From assembly GCA_027486275.1 (NCBI GenBank), contig JAIXPM010000419.1, positions 1 through 5,940 on the forward strand: a stretch of DNA of 5,940 nt, in the 5' to 3' direction. The notes below the pieces were generated by a model, which made no database searches, was not told the DNA's origin, and worked only from the letters and a program-made list of their open reading frames with translations. Made by a program: the position numbers and the translations under genes. Shown in pieces: positions 1 to 5,940 of the stretch. Source of the stretch: Sphingomonadales bacterium. GTDB taxonomy: Bacteria; Pseudomonadota; Alphaproteobacteria; Sphingomonadales; Sphingomonadaceae. Position 1 is the stretch's first letter. The number at the start of each line of letters is the position of its first letter.

Positions 1-518
1 ACCGCATAGAGAAAGGCCCCCAGCGGCGGGCCGAGCACCGCGCCGGTCTGCCAGCTGATGCTGTTCAGCGCGATGGCCTGTGGCAGCAGTTCGCGCGGCA
101 CCAGGTTGGGGGCGAGTGCAGCCATCGACGGCCCCTGAAAGGCGCGGCCCACACCAAGCAGGGCGGCGACCACGAACAACGCCAGCATCGGCATGTCACC
201 GGCAAGCGCCAGCCAGCCGAGGACGCCGGCGCAGCCGATTTCCAGTGCGACGGCGGCGCGGGCGATGTGGCGGCGGTCCAGGCGGTCGGCAATCACGCCA
301 ACAATCAGCGCCAGACAGAACAAGGGCAGGAACTGCGCCAACCCGATCATGCCGAGCAGGAAGGCGGCATCGTCCCGGCTCATGCTCTCGCGGGCGATAT
401 CGTACACCTGCCAGCCAATGACGACGACCATCATCATGCCCGCGACGGTGGCGAAAAAGCGCGCGACCCAGAAGGCACGATAATCGCGGATTTTCAGCGG
501 GGCGGGAATGGACGGCAC
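1..518 (-). CDS. MFS exporter, EntS/MFS_3-like (N-terminal part, 3' end outside window)
   Basis: The reading frame is open on the minus strand from a stop near 567 to the left edge. I translated it by hand; it lacks an early ATG. The most likely start is GTG at 518-516, with a weak TGGA six to seven bases upstream; TTG at 524-522 is the alternative. The 172 visible residues begin with a short cytoplasmic lead containing KIRDYRAFWVARF. About five membrane segments follow, near residues 17-37, 52-76, 86-106, 109-126 and 152-172. The loop after the second carries the MFS motif A (GVIADRLDRRH, residues 74-84). The stretch GRAFQGPSMAALAPNLVPRE followed by GAVLGPPLGAFLYA is typical of the EntS/transmembrane-secretion-effector branch of the major facilitator family. 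That branch consists of proton-driven inner-membrane exporters of siderophores or drugs. The substrate cannot be told from this fragment. It is transcribed divergently from the small gene at 640. The family is fairly secure; the exact start is less so. Confidence 0.85.
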   Translation of the reverse strand, partial: MPSIPAPLKIRDYRAFWVARFFATVAGMMMVVVIGWQVYDIARESMSRDDAAFLLGMIGLAQFLPLFCLALIVGVIADRLDRRHIARAAVALEIGCAGVLGWLALAGDMPMLALFVVAALLGVGRAFQGPSMAALAPNLVPRELLPQAIALNSISWQTGAVLGPPLGAFLYA

Positions 519-639
519 GGCCAATCCATAGAAAGCCGTGGCGCGGGCGGCAATGCTGTATTCAGAAAGTCATGGTATCAGCAGGCGCTGGGGGCAGCGG
601 ATTCGCCGATTGTGCCCGCTTGTGGTAGCCTGACAACCG

Positions 640-957
640 ATGAGTTTTCGTCAATTTCCCGGCCTGGTGATGGCGACCGTCCTGTGCGGCGTCGGCATGA
701 TCCAGATGGTGTTGGCCTGGTCCGGCTGGACCTTGGGCCTTGGCTGGCAATGGGGGCTGGTGGCGATCATCCTGTCGCTGGTGGCGCGCTTTAACGGCTA
801 TATCCTGGTGGGCACCTTCTTCTTTGCGCAGGAATATCTGCATTGGCCGTTGCCGCAGTGCCTGGCGCTGACGGCGGTGGGGCTGATTTTCCTGACGCCG
901 CGGGTGTTCACCGAAATCATGGGCGCCCTGACAGGCAAGAATATCAAGCCTCTTTGA
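640..957 (+). CDS. Small hypothetical membrane protein, 105 residues
   Basis: I do not recognise this protein. It starts at ATG 640 without a clear Shine-Dalgarno sequence and ends at TGA 955-957. The composition is strongly hydrophobic. Probable membrane segments lie near residues 9-29 (LVMATVLCGVGMIQMVLAWSG), 36-60 (rich in L, V, I, with one R near its end) and 74-91 (CLALTAVGLIFLTPRVF region). This suggests a three-helix inner-membrane protein with a short basic C-terminus (TGKNIKPL). There are many tryptophans and aromatic residues and no catalytic motif. Its coding potential is supported by the coherent hydrophobic pattern and by fitting exactly between a divergent MFS gene and a convergent helicase gene, overlapping the latter by only 14 bp at the 3' ends. 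A later start at Met11 is possible but would trim the first helix. Confidence 0.7.
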   Translation: MSFRQFPGLVMATVLCGVGMIQMVLAWSGWTLGLGWQWGLVAIILSLVARFNGYILVGTFFFAQEYLHWPLPQCLALTAVGLIFLTPRVFTEIMGALTGKNIKPL

Positions 958-3244
958 GACTGACGAAACTGTCGAGCACGCGCTTGCGCCCGGCTGCCGG
1001 GAAATCAATTTCCAGTTTGTTGCCATCAACATGGAACACGGTGCCTTCGCCAAACTTGGCGTGAAACACCCGCGTGCCCTTGCGAAAGGCCGGGCTGGGG
1101 CTGAGCGAGACGGCGCTGACCCGTGCCTCTCGCGGTGCAGCACTGCGCGGGCCGAAATCGCGATTTTGCCCAGCGTGCGCAGCCCGGTCCCAGCCCGGCC
1201 CGCGTCCGGTGCCGCGCTGCACATGCGCGAACGGATCGCCGCCTTCCAGCGCCGCGCGCCACAGGCTGGGCCCGCCGCTCATGGTGGATCGCGCCAGCAC
1301 ATGTTCGGCCGGCAATTCGTCGATGAAGCGGCTGGGCAGGGCGGCGGTCCACTGGCCATAGACCTGCCGATTGGCCGCATTGATGATGTGGGCGCGTTTG
1401 CGGGCGCGGGTAATGCCCACATAGGCCAGCCGCCGTTCCTCCTCCAGCGCGCTGGTGCCGCCTTCGTCCATTGATCGCTGGCTGGGGAACACGCCTTCCT
1501 CCCAGCCGGGCAGGAAGACATGATCAAACTCCAGGCCCTTGGCGGCGTGCAGCGTCATGATGGTGATTTTCTCATCATCATTGGCCGCCTCATTGTCCAT
1601 CACCAGCGCGACATGTTCCAGGAACGCGGTCAGGCTGGGATAATCGCCCATCGCCCGCACCAGTTCCTTCAAATTCTCGATGCGGCCATCGGCGTCGGTG
1701 GATTTGTCGGCCTGCCACATCGCGACATAGCCCGATTCCTCCAGCACCACTTCGGCCAACTCGGCATGGCCCATATTGCCGGCCATGTCGCGCCAGCGGG
1801 CGAGATCGGTGCAGAAGGCCTTCACCGCGCGCCGGGCGGCGGGGGTGAGAACGTCACTGTCCACCAGCGCGGCCGCCGCGCGCGGCAGCGGCAGGTTAAG
1901 GCTGCGGGCAGCGGCGTGCATGGTCGCCATCGCCTTGTCGCCCAGGCCGCGTTTCGGCACGTTGATGATGCGTTCAAACGCCAGCGCATCGGCAGGCGAA
2001 TGCACCAGCCGCAGATAGGCCAGCGCATCACGCACTTCGGCGCGCTCATAGAAACGGAACCCGCCGACGATGCGATAGGGCAGGCCGATGGCAATGAAGC
2101 GGTCTTCGAACAGGCGCGTCTGGAACTGGGCGCGCACCAATATGGCCATGTCGTTCAGGGACACGCCCTCGCGCGCCAGCCGTTCGGCCTCGTCACCCAC
2201 CAGCCGCGCTTCCTCCGGCCCGTCCCACACGCTCGTCACTTCCACGCGCTCGCCACTTGTGTGGGCGGTGAACAGCGCCTTGCCCAGCCGGCCGCGGTTG
2301 TGGGCGATCAGCGTGTTTGCAGCGGCAAGGATGTGCGGCGTGGAGCGGTAATTCTGTTCCAGCCGGATCATCTTGGCGCCGGGAAAATCCGCTTCGAACC
2401 GCAGGATATTGGCGACTTCGGCGCCGCGCCAGCTGTAGATCGACTGATCATCATCGCCGACGCAGGCGAGGTTGCGCGCCGGCCCCACCAGCGATTTCAG
2501 CCATTGATACTGGGCGCTGTTGGTGTCCTGATATTCATCGACCATCACATATTTGAAGCGGCGCTGATAATCGGCCTGCACATCGGGGTGCTGGCGGAAG
2601 ATGGTCAGCATGTGCAGCAGCAAATCGCCGAAATCGCAGGCGTTCAGCGCCTTCAGTCGTTCTTGGTAACGCGCATACATGGCAGCACCACCGCCGTGCG
2701 CGCCATCGGCATAGGCAAAACTCTCGCCGCCCGGCACATCGGCGGGGAGCTGCCCCTTGTTCTTCCAGCGGTCGATCAGCCCGGCGAGTTGCTTGGGCGG
2801 CCAGCGCTTGTCGTCGATGCCGGCTTCGGCCACCGCCTGTTTCAGCAGCCGCAACTGGTCATCGGTGTCGAGGATGGTGAACTGCGGGTTCAGGCCCACC
2901 AATTCGGCATGGCGGCGCAGCATCTTGGCCGACAGCGCGTGGAAGGTGCCGAGCCACGGCAGGCCTTCGGCCATCGGCCCCAGCAGAAGTTCTGTGCGGT
3001 GGCGCATCTCGCGCGCCGCCTTGTTGGTGAAGGTGACGGCCAGCACTTCGGATGGCCAGGCCAGGCGATTGAACAAGATGTGTGCCAGGCGGGCGGTCAG
3101 CGCTTTCGTCTTGCCAGTGCCGGCGCCGGCCAGGATCAACACCGGGCCTTCGGTGGTCGTCACGGCCTCGCGCTGCGGCGGATTCAGCCCGGCCAGCCAT
3201 GGCGGCTCACGGGTCGCAGAATCATGGGCCACGGGCAGGGTCAT
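944..3244 (-). CDS. uvrD: UvrD/PcrA-type superfamily 1A DNA helicase
   Basis: A complete 766-residue ATP-dependent 3'-5' helicase. The family unwinds DNA in nucleotide excision and mismatch repair and removes RecA filaments or stalled polymerase. All SF1A motifs are visible: Q motif LNPPQREAV (20-28, Gln24); Walker A AGAGTGKT (39-46, Lys45); motif Ia TFTNKAAREM (71-80); LGTFHALSAK (98-107); motif II VDEYQD (235-240); motif III VGDDDQSIYSWRGA (262-275); motif IV LEQNYRS (295-301); motif V TLHAAKGLEFDHVF (564-577); motif VI EERRLAYVGITRAR (602-615). After a low-complexity linker (about 655-720), the C-terminal Tudor-like domain is present (721-764, with FHAKFGEGTV), as in UvrD/PcrA but not Rep. 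The length is normal for the family. The frame stays open upstream to 3490, but I chose ATG at 3244-3242. It begins just before the conserved Q motif, whereas the 82-residue extension is low-complexity, lies opposite the next gene, and would place the SOS box inside the coding region. An SOS box lies 4 bp upstream. UvrD versus PcrA is a naming choice. Confidence 0.96.
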   Translation of the reverse strand: MTLPVAHDSATREPPWLAGLNPPQREAVTTTEGPVLILAGAGTGKTKALTARLAHILFNRLAWPSEVLAVTFTNKAAREMRHRTELLLGPMAEGLPWLGTFHALSAKMLRRHAELVGLNPQFTILDTDDQLRLLKQAVAEAGIDDKRWPPKQLAGLIDRWKNKGQLPADVPGGESFAYADGAHGGGAAMYARYQERLKALNACDFGDLLLHMLTIFRQHPDVQADYQRRFKYVMVDEYQDTNSAQYQWLKSLVGPARNLACVGDDDQSIYSWRGAEVANILRFEADFPGAKMIRLEQNYRSTPHILAAANTLIAHNRGRLGKALFTAHTSGERVEVTSVWDGPEEARLVGDEAERLAREGVSLNDMAILVRAQFQTRLFEDRFIAIGLPYRIVGGFRFYERAEVRDALAYLRLVHSPADALAFERIINVPKRGLGDKAMATMHAAARSLNLPLPRAAAALVDSDVLTPAARRAVKAFCTDLARWRDMAGNMGHAELAEVVLEESGYVAMWQADKSTDADGRIENLKELVRAMGDYPSLTAFLEHVALVMDNEAANDDEKITIMTLHAAKGLEFDHVFLPGWEEGVFPSQRSMDEGGTSALEEERRLAYVGITRARKRAHIINAANRQVYGQWTAALPSRFIDELPAEHVLARSTMSGGPSLWRAALEGGDPFAHVQRGTGRGPGWDRAAHAGQNRDFGPRSAAPREARVSAVSLSPSPAFRKGTRVFHAKFGEGTVFHVDGNKLEIDFPAAGRKRVLDSFVSLKEA

Positions 3245-3248
3245 ATGT

Positions 3249-3263
3249 GAACAAGTAAGGAAC
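3249..3263 (-). promoter_or_regulatory. LexA (SOS) box, alphaproteobacterial type
   Basis: Read on the minus strand this is GTTC-CTTACTT-GTTC, an exact direct repeat of GTTC with a 7-base spacer (GAAC-N7-GAAC on the plus strand). GTTC-N7-GTTC is the known LexA operator of alphaproteobacteria such as Caulobacter and Rhodobacter. It ends 4 bp before the start codon of the helicase gene. UvrD is a classic SOS gene in other bacteria, so position and target agree. LexA bound here would cover the predicted -10 region and block transcription until RecA-stimulated cleavage after DNA damage. The site is seen directly; LexA binding is inferred. Confidence 0.85.
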
Positions 3264-3280
3264 AACGCCGCCGCTGCCAA
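3252..3280 (-). promoter_or_regulatory. Candidate sigma-70-type promoter of the helicase gene
   Basis: On the minus strand TTGGCA (3280-3275) matches the -35 consensus at five of six bases. It is separated by exactly 17 bases from TACTTG (3257-3252), a weak -10 that lies within the SOS box. Transcription would start about seven bases further on, at or next to the ATG at 3244. That would make the mRNA leaderless and explain why no Shine-Dalgarno sequence is present. The -35 half also lies in a perfect 6-bp inverted repeat (GCCGCT/AGCGGC, 3270-3285). The weak -10 makes this a suggestion rather than a firm call. Confidence 0.4.
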
Positions 3281-3325
3281 GCGGCAAACCGTCCCCTGAC
3301 TCAAAGCGCCGCGGCTGCCGCCGTT

Positions 3326-3333
3326 CCCCCCCC
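3326..3333. repeat. Homopolymer tract of eight C
   Basis: An uninterrupted run of eight C (G on the minus strand) lies between the divergent genes, 27 bases before the ATG of the GGDEF-EAL gene. Such tracts are prone to slippage. Its place between the likely promoter region and the ribosome binding site could affect expression, but no effect can be shown from one sequence. Confidence 0.6.
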
Positions 3334-3349
3334 TTGTGGCCTGATCGAC

Positions 3350-3354
3350 AAGGA
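3350..3354 (+). promoter_or_regulatory. Ribosome binding site of the GGDEF-EAL gene
   Basis: AAGGA is followed by six bases and then ATG at 3361. This is a good Shine-Dalgarno at good spacing and settles the start. A nearer ATG at 3354-3356 is in a different frame. Confidence 0.75.
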
Positions 3355-3360
3355 TGAACG

Positions 3361-5724
3361 ATGACCGCGATGCTGAAGCCGCCAGTGCAGATGGTGCGCG
3401 ATCTGGGGTGGCGGCAGGTGTTGGGCCTGGATCAGGCCGATGACGGTTTCTGGGCCGAGGTGCGTGGCCAGCAGCTGGCGCAACTGGCACGCAATGTGCC
3501 GTTCAATCTCAGCCTGCTTACGGTCAACCTGGTGGCGGTGCTGGCGGTGTTCGGTGGTTCGGTGCCATTCACCGGACTGGCTCCATGGCTGTGCGGCATC
3601 GCCGTGTTGGCCGGCCTGTGGAGCCTGCGCATTGTGCGCCGCCGGCCACAACCCGGGCGGCGCCGGGCCGGCCGGTTGGAATTCTGGCGGGTGACGGCGG
3701 AAATCGGCGCGCTGGCGACTTTCTGGGCCGGGATGGTGCATGCCCTGGCGCCGTCGCAATCGGCAGAAGGCCAATCGGTGCTGTTGCTGTTCTCGCTGGT
3801 CGGCCTGGGTGCGGTGACGAGCGCGGCGGCCACCATGCCGGTTGCCGTGCTGCTGGTGTGCTGTGCCATCACAATCAGCATGGTGCTGGCTTTTCCAGCC
3901 GGCACCGCGCTCGATCATCCGCTCGTGCTATTGGGCCTGGCCAGTTTTGTTGCCATCAAGCTGCGCTCCGCGCTGGTCACCACCTATCACACCATGGCCC
4001 GGCTGAAGAGCGAGGCTGATCTTTCGGAACAGGGCGAAGTCGTCCGCCTGCTGCTCAACGAATATGAATCGAACGGATCGGATTGGCTGCTGGAACTGGA
4101 TGGGCGCGGTTGCCTCACCCATGTCACCACCCGCTTTGCCGATGTCGCGCGCCGCCGCCGCGCCGACATGCTGGGCCAGCCGCTGCTGGCCTTGCTGGAT
4201 CCGGTGCAGGGCGGGGCCACCACCGCGGCGCTGGCCCATGCCGTGCGGACACGCGAGCCATTTCGCGATCTGGTGGTGCCGGTGCCGCTGGGCCGCGACC
4301 TGCGGTGGTGGGCACTTTCAGGCACGCCGAAACAGGATGCGGCGGGCAATTTCACCGGATTTCGCGGTGTTGGCCGCGACGTGACCGAGGTGCGGCGCAG
4401 CCAGGAACGCATCGCGCAACTGGCGCGCTTCGATCCGCTCACGGGGTTGGCCAACCGCAGCCTGTTCCGCGAATCGCTGGATGATCTGGTGGAGAACGCC
4501 GCCCTGTCGGGCAAGCCGGCGGCGCTGTTGTTTGTCGATCTGGATCGCTTCAAGGCGGTGAACGATTGCTTTGGCCATGCCGCCGGCGATCTGCTGCTGC
4601 GCCAGGTCGCGCAACGTTTGAGCACGCTGGTGAAGGCCCAGGTGAAGGGCGGTGCCACCATCGCGCGGCTGGGCGGCGATGAATTTGCCATCGTGCTGCC
4701 GGATGGCAGCGGTGATCGCGCCGAAAAACTGGCGCAACGCATCGTGAAGGACATGGCGCGGCCGTTCCCGCTGGGTGACGAAGGCCGCGCCGGTGCCGCG
4801 GTGGTGGGCGCATCGGTGGGCTGGGCGCTGGCGCCGTTTGATGCCGATACGCCTGAAGATCTGCTGCGCTGCGCTGATCTGGCGCTGTATCGGGTAAAAG
4901 AACAGGGCCGCGGCGCGGCCTGCCGCTTTGCCCCTGAAATGGCCCAGGCCGTTGCCGAGCGCCGCAAGCTGGAAGCCGATCTGGCCGCTGCGCTGGACCG
5001 TGGCCAGTTGCGCCTGCTGTTCCAGCCGGTGGTGGACTCAACGGATGAACGCATCACCGGGTTTGAAGCCTTGCTGCGCTGGCATCACCCGGAACTGGGC
5101 GTGGTCTCCCCGCTGGATTTCGTGCCGGTGGCCGAGGAAACCGGCCTGATCGTGCCGATCGGCGCCTGGGTGATCGACGAAGCGCTGGCCTGGGCGACAC
5201 GCTGGCCGAAGCATGTAAAGGTTTCGGTCAATCTGTCGGCGGTGCAGGTGGAAGAGGCGAACCTGCCCGATGTGATCGCCGCCGCGCTGGCCCGCCACCA
5301 GATCGGCCCCGAACGGCTGGAACTGGAAATCACCGAAAGCCTGTTCCTGGCGGAAAAGCCTGCCGTGATCGAGGTGCTGGCACGGTTGACGGCGATGGGG
5401 GTGAGTTTCGCGCTCGATGATTTCGGCACCGGCTATTCGGCGCTGGGCACGCTGCAGAAAGCCAGTTTCAGCCGCATCAAGATCGATCGCAGTTTCGTGG
5501 CGCGGGCCTCGGCGGTGGGCGATGAAGCCAGTGCCATCATCCAGGCCATCGTGCGGCTGGCCGCAAGTCTCGACATGCAGACAACGGCGGAAGGCACCGA
5601 AACCCGCGCCGCCTTCGAATTGTGCCGGCAACTGGGCTGCACGCAGGTGCAAGGCTATCTGTTCGGCAAACCAATGCCGCCCGAGGAAGCCACGCGGCTG
5701 GTGTGCGAGGCGGTGGGGGCCTGA
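3361..5724 (+). CDS. Membrane-bound PAS-GGDEF-EAL cyclic-di-GMP enzyme
   Basis: A 787-residue protein predicted to make and/or break down the second messenger cyclic-di-GMP at the inner membrane. A short amphipathic N-terminus (1-45) precedes about six hydrophobic segments near 49-66, 70-90, 112-130, 139-158, 160-178 and 187-205. I cannot assign this membrane region to a named sensor family. A PAS-like domain follows (about 238-343, from NGSDWLLELDGRG to GFRGVGRDVTE). The GGDEF domain (about 353-525) has FDPLTGLANR (357-366), FVDLDRFKAVNDCFGHAAGD (391-410, with metal ligand Asp393, substrate residues Asn401 and Asp410) and RLGGDEF (436-442). The inhibitory I-site RxxD is replaced by KGGA at 429-432. 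The EAL domain (about 535-782) keeps the catalytic set: Glu569 (EALLRW), Asn624 (VNLS), Glu656 (LEITES), Asp686-Asp687 (DDFGTGYSAL), Lys707, Glu744 (AEGTET) and Gln764 (QGYLFGKPMP). Both activities therefore look possible. The direction in vivo is unknown and is probably set by the PAS and membrane input. The gene is divergent from the helicase gene and convergent with nudC. Confidence 0.95.
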   Translation: MTAMLKPPVQMVRDLGWRQVLGLDQADDGFWAEVRGQQLAQLARNVPFNLSLLTVNLVAVLAVFGGSVPFTGLAPWLCGIAVLAGLWSLRIVRRRPQPGRRRAGRLEFWRVTAEIGALATFWAGMVHALAPSQSAEGQSVLLLFSLVGLGAVTSAAATMPVAVLLVCCAITISMVLAFPAGTALDHPLVLLGLASFVAIKLRSALVTTYHTMARLKSEADLSEQGEVVRLLLNEYESNGSDWLLELDGRGCLTHVTTRFADVARRRRADMLGQPLLALLDPVQGGATTAALAHAVRTREPFRDLVVPVPLGRDLRWWALSGTPKQDAAGNFTGFRGVGRDVTEVRRSQERIAQLARFDPLTGLANRSLFRESLDDLVENAALSGKPAALLFVDLDRFKAVNDCFGHAAGDLLLRQVAQRLSTLVKAQVKGGATIARLGGDEFAIVLPDGSGDRAEKLAQRIVKDMARPFPLGDEGRAGAAVVGASVGWALAPFDADTPEDLLRCADLALYRVKEQGRGAACRFAPEMAQAVAERRKLEADLAAALDRGQLRLLFQPVVDSTDERITGFEALLRWHHPELGVVSPLDFVPVAEETGLIVPIGAWVIDEALAWATRWPKHVKVSVNLSAVQVEEANLPDVIAAALARHQIGPERLELEITESLFLAEKPAVIEVLARLTAMGVSFALDDFGTGYSALGTLQKASFSRIKIDRSFVARASAVGDEASAIIQAIVRLAASLDMQTTAEGTETRAAFELCRQLGCTQVQGYLFGKPMPPEEATRLVCEAVGA

Positions 5725-5727
5725 GGC

Positions 5728-5940
5728 CTATTCGTCGACCCAGCTTTGCAGCAGCGTGTGAGCGATGGCCAAGGGCGGCGGGGCGAGGAAGTCGCCATTG
5801 CCGGCCAGCGCCGCCCGCACGTCGTCCTTGGTCACCCAGCGCACTTCTTCCAGTTCGTCTTCGTCCAGCCGCACCTCGAAACCATCGGCTTCGGCAAAGG
5901 CGGCCATCATCAGGCTGGATGGGAAGGGCCAGGGCTGGCT
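5728..5940 (-). CDS. nudC: NADH pyrophosphatase NudC (C-terminal part, 5' end outside window)
   Basis: The last 70 codons are visible, in frame from the right edge to TAG at 5730-5728. The fragment opens with SQPWPFPSSLMMAAFAEADG, the signature that follows the Nudix box in NADH pyrophosphatases and separates NudC from other Nudix enzymes. It continues with the acidic DEDELEEVRWVTKDDV and the typical end PPPLAIAHTLLQSWVDE. NudC hydrolyses NAD(H) to the mononucleotide and AMP and removes NAD caps from RNA. The Nudix box itself and any zinc ribbon lie outside the window. An ATG inside this fragment (near 5910) is only an internal methionine, not the start. The stop lies 3 bp from the stop of the convergent GGDEF-EAL gene. 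Confidence 0.92.
   Translation of the reverse strand, partial: SQPWPFPSSLMMAAFAEADGFEVRLDEDELEEVRWVTKDDVRAALAGNGDFLAPPPLAIAHTLLQSWVDE

Noticed and set aside
65..483. Several short frames on both strands inside the MFS region (65-292 minus; 80-421, 193-483 and 267-794 plus)
   Set aside because: Their translations are arginine, proline and serine rich without membrane segments. The real frame, found by translating from GTG 518, gives a clear MFS protein.
519..639. Possible promoters in the divergent gap between the MFS gene and the small membrane protein gene
   Set aside because: I looked on both strands for -35/-10 pairs, operators and a GTTC-N7-GTTC repeat. Only weak matches were found, such as TTGCCG and CTATGG at 16-base spacing on the minus strand, which are not enough to report.
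1520..3250. A 576-codon open frame on the plus strand opposite the helicase gene
   Set aside because: It is the antisense shadow of a clearly conserved helicase in GC-rich DNA, where stops are rare in some antisense frames. Its composition (rich in H, Q, R, G) is typical of such shadows, and it has no recognisable domain.
3270..3285. Perfect 6-bp inverted repeat GCCGCT-GCCA-AGCGGC as a terminator
   Set aside because: No U-run follows on either strand and it lies upstream of both divergent genes, so termination makes no sense. It is noted only as overlapping the candidate -35 region.
3245..3490. 82-residue N-terminal extension of the helicase frame up to a start at 3490
   Set aside because: The extra residues are low-complexity (P, A, R rich), overlap the GGDEF-EAL gene on the other strand, and would place the SOS box inside coding sequence. 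The helicase fold begins normally from the start at 3244.
3987..5057. A 356-codon minus-strand frame opposite the GGDEF-EAL gene
   Set aside because: It is rich in S, R, A and P with no domain pattern, and it lies fully antisense to a protein with intact catalytic motifs. It is a shadow frame.
5718..5728. GGCC-TGA-GGCC as a bidirectional terminator
   Set aside because: A 4-bp stem with a 3-base loop and no T-run is too weak to call a terminator.

Overview
This is a GC-rich stretch of ordinary chromosomal DNA. It most likely comes from an alphaproteobacterium, and I would guess the Sphingomonadales. The evidence is the codon use, the style of the proteins, and a direct-repeat GTTC-N7-GTTC element (the alphaproteobacterial LexA/SOS box) directly in front of the UvrD-type helicase gene. 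The genus cannot be fixed from this sequence. No tRNA, rRNA, CRISPR array, insertion sequence or phage gene is visible.

Layout, left to right. (1) Positions 1-518, minus strand: the N-terminal part of an MFS exporter of the EntS/MFS_3 type, cut by the left edge. (2) Positions 519-639: a divergent intergenic gap with no convincing regulatory element. (3) Positions 640-957, plus strand: a small unrecognised membrane protein of 105 residues. Its 3' end overlaps the 3' end of the convergent helicase gene by 14 bp. (4) Positions 944-3244, minus strand: a complete UvrD/PcrA-type helicase of 766 residues. (5) Positions 3245-3360: a divergent control region holding an SOS box, a candidate helicase promoter, a C8 tract and the ribosome binding site of the next gene. 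(6) Positions 3361-5724, plus strand: a 787-residue membrane protein with about six membrane segments followed by PAS, GGDEF and EAL domains. Both enzymatic domains look catalytically intact, but the GGDEF inhibitory site is missing. (7) Positions 5728-5940, minus strand: the C-terminal 70 residues of a NudC-type NADH pyrophosphatase, cut by the right edge. It converges on the GGDEF-EAL gene with only 3 bp between the stop codons.

The genes alternate in strand, so none forms an obvious operon, and they serve separate functions: export, DNA repair, cyclic-di-GMP signalling and nucleotide/RNA-cap hydrolysis. The most informative non-coding signal is the SOS box, which ties the helicase to DNA damage. 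It lies in a control region shared with the cyclic-di-GMP gene. I see no evidence for a novel multi-gene system. The points most worth a second look are the SOS box with a probable leaderless helicase transcript, the missing I-site in an otherwise intact dual-domain cyclic-di-GMP enzyme, and the unrecognised small membrane protein.
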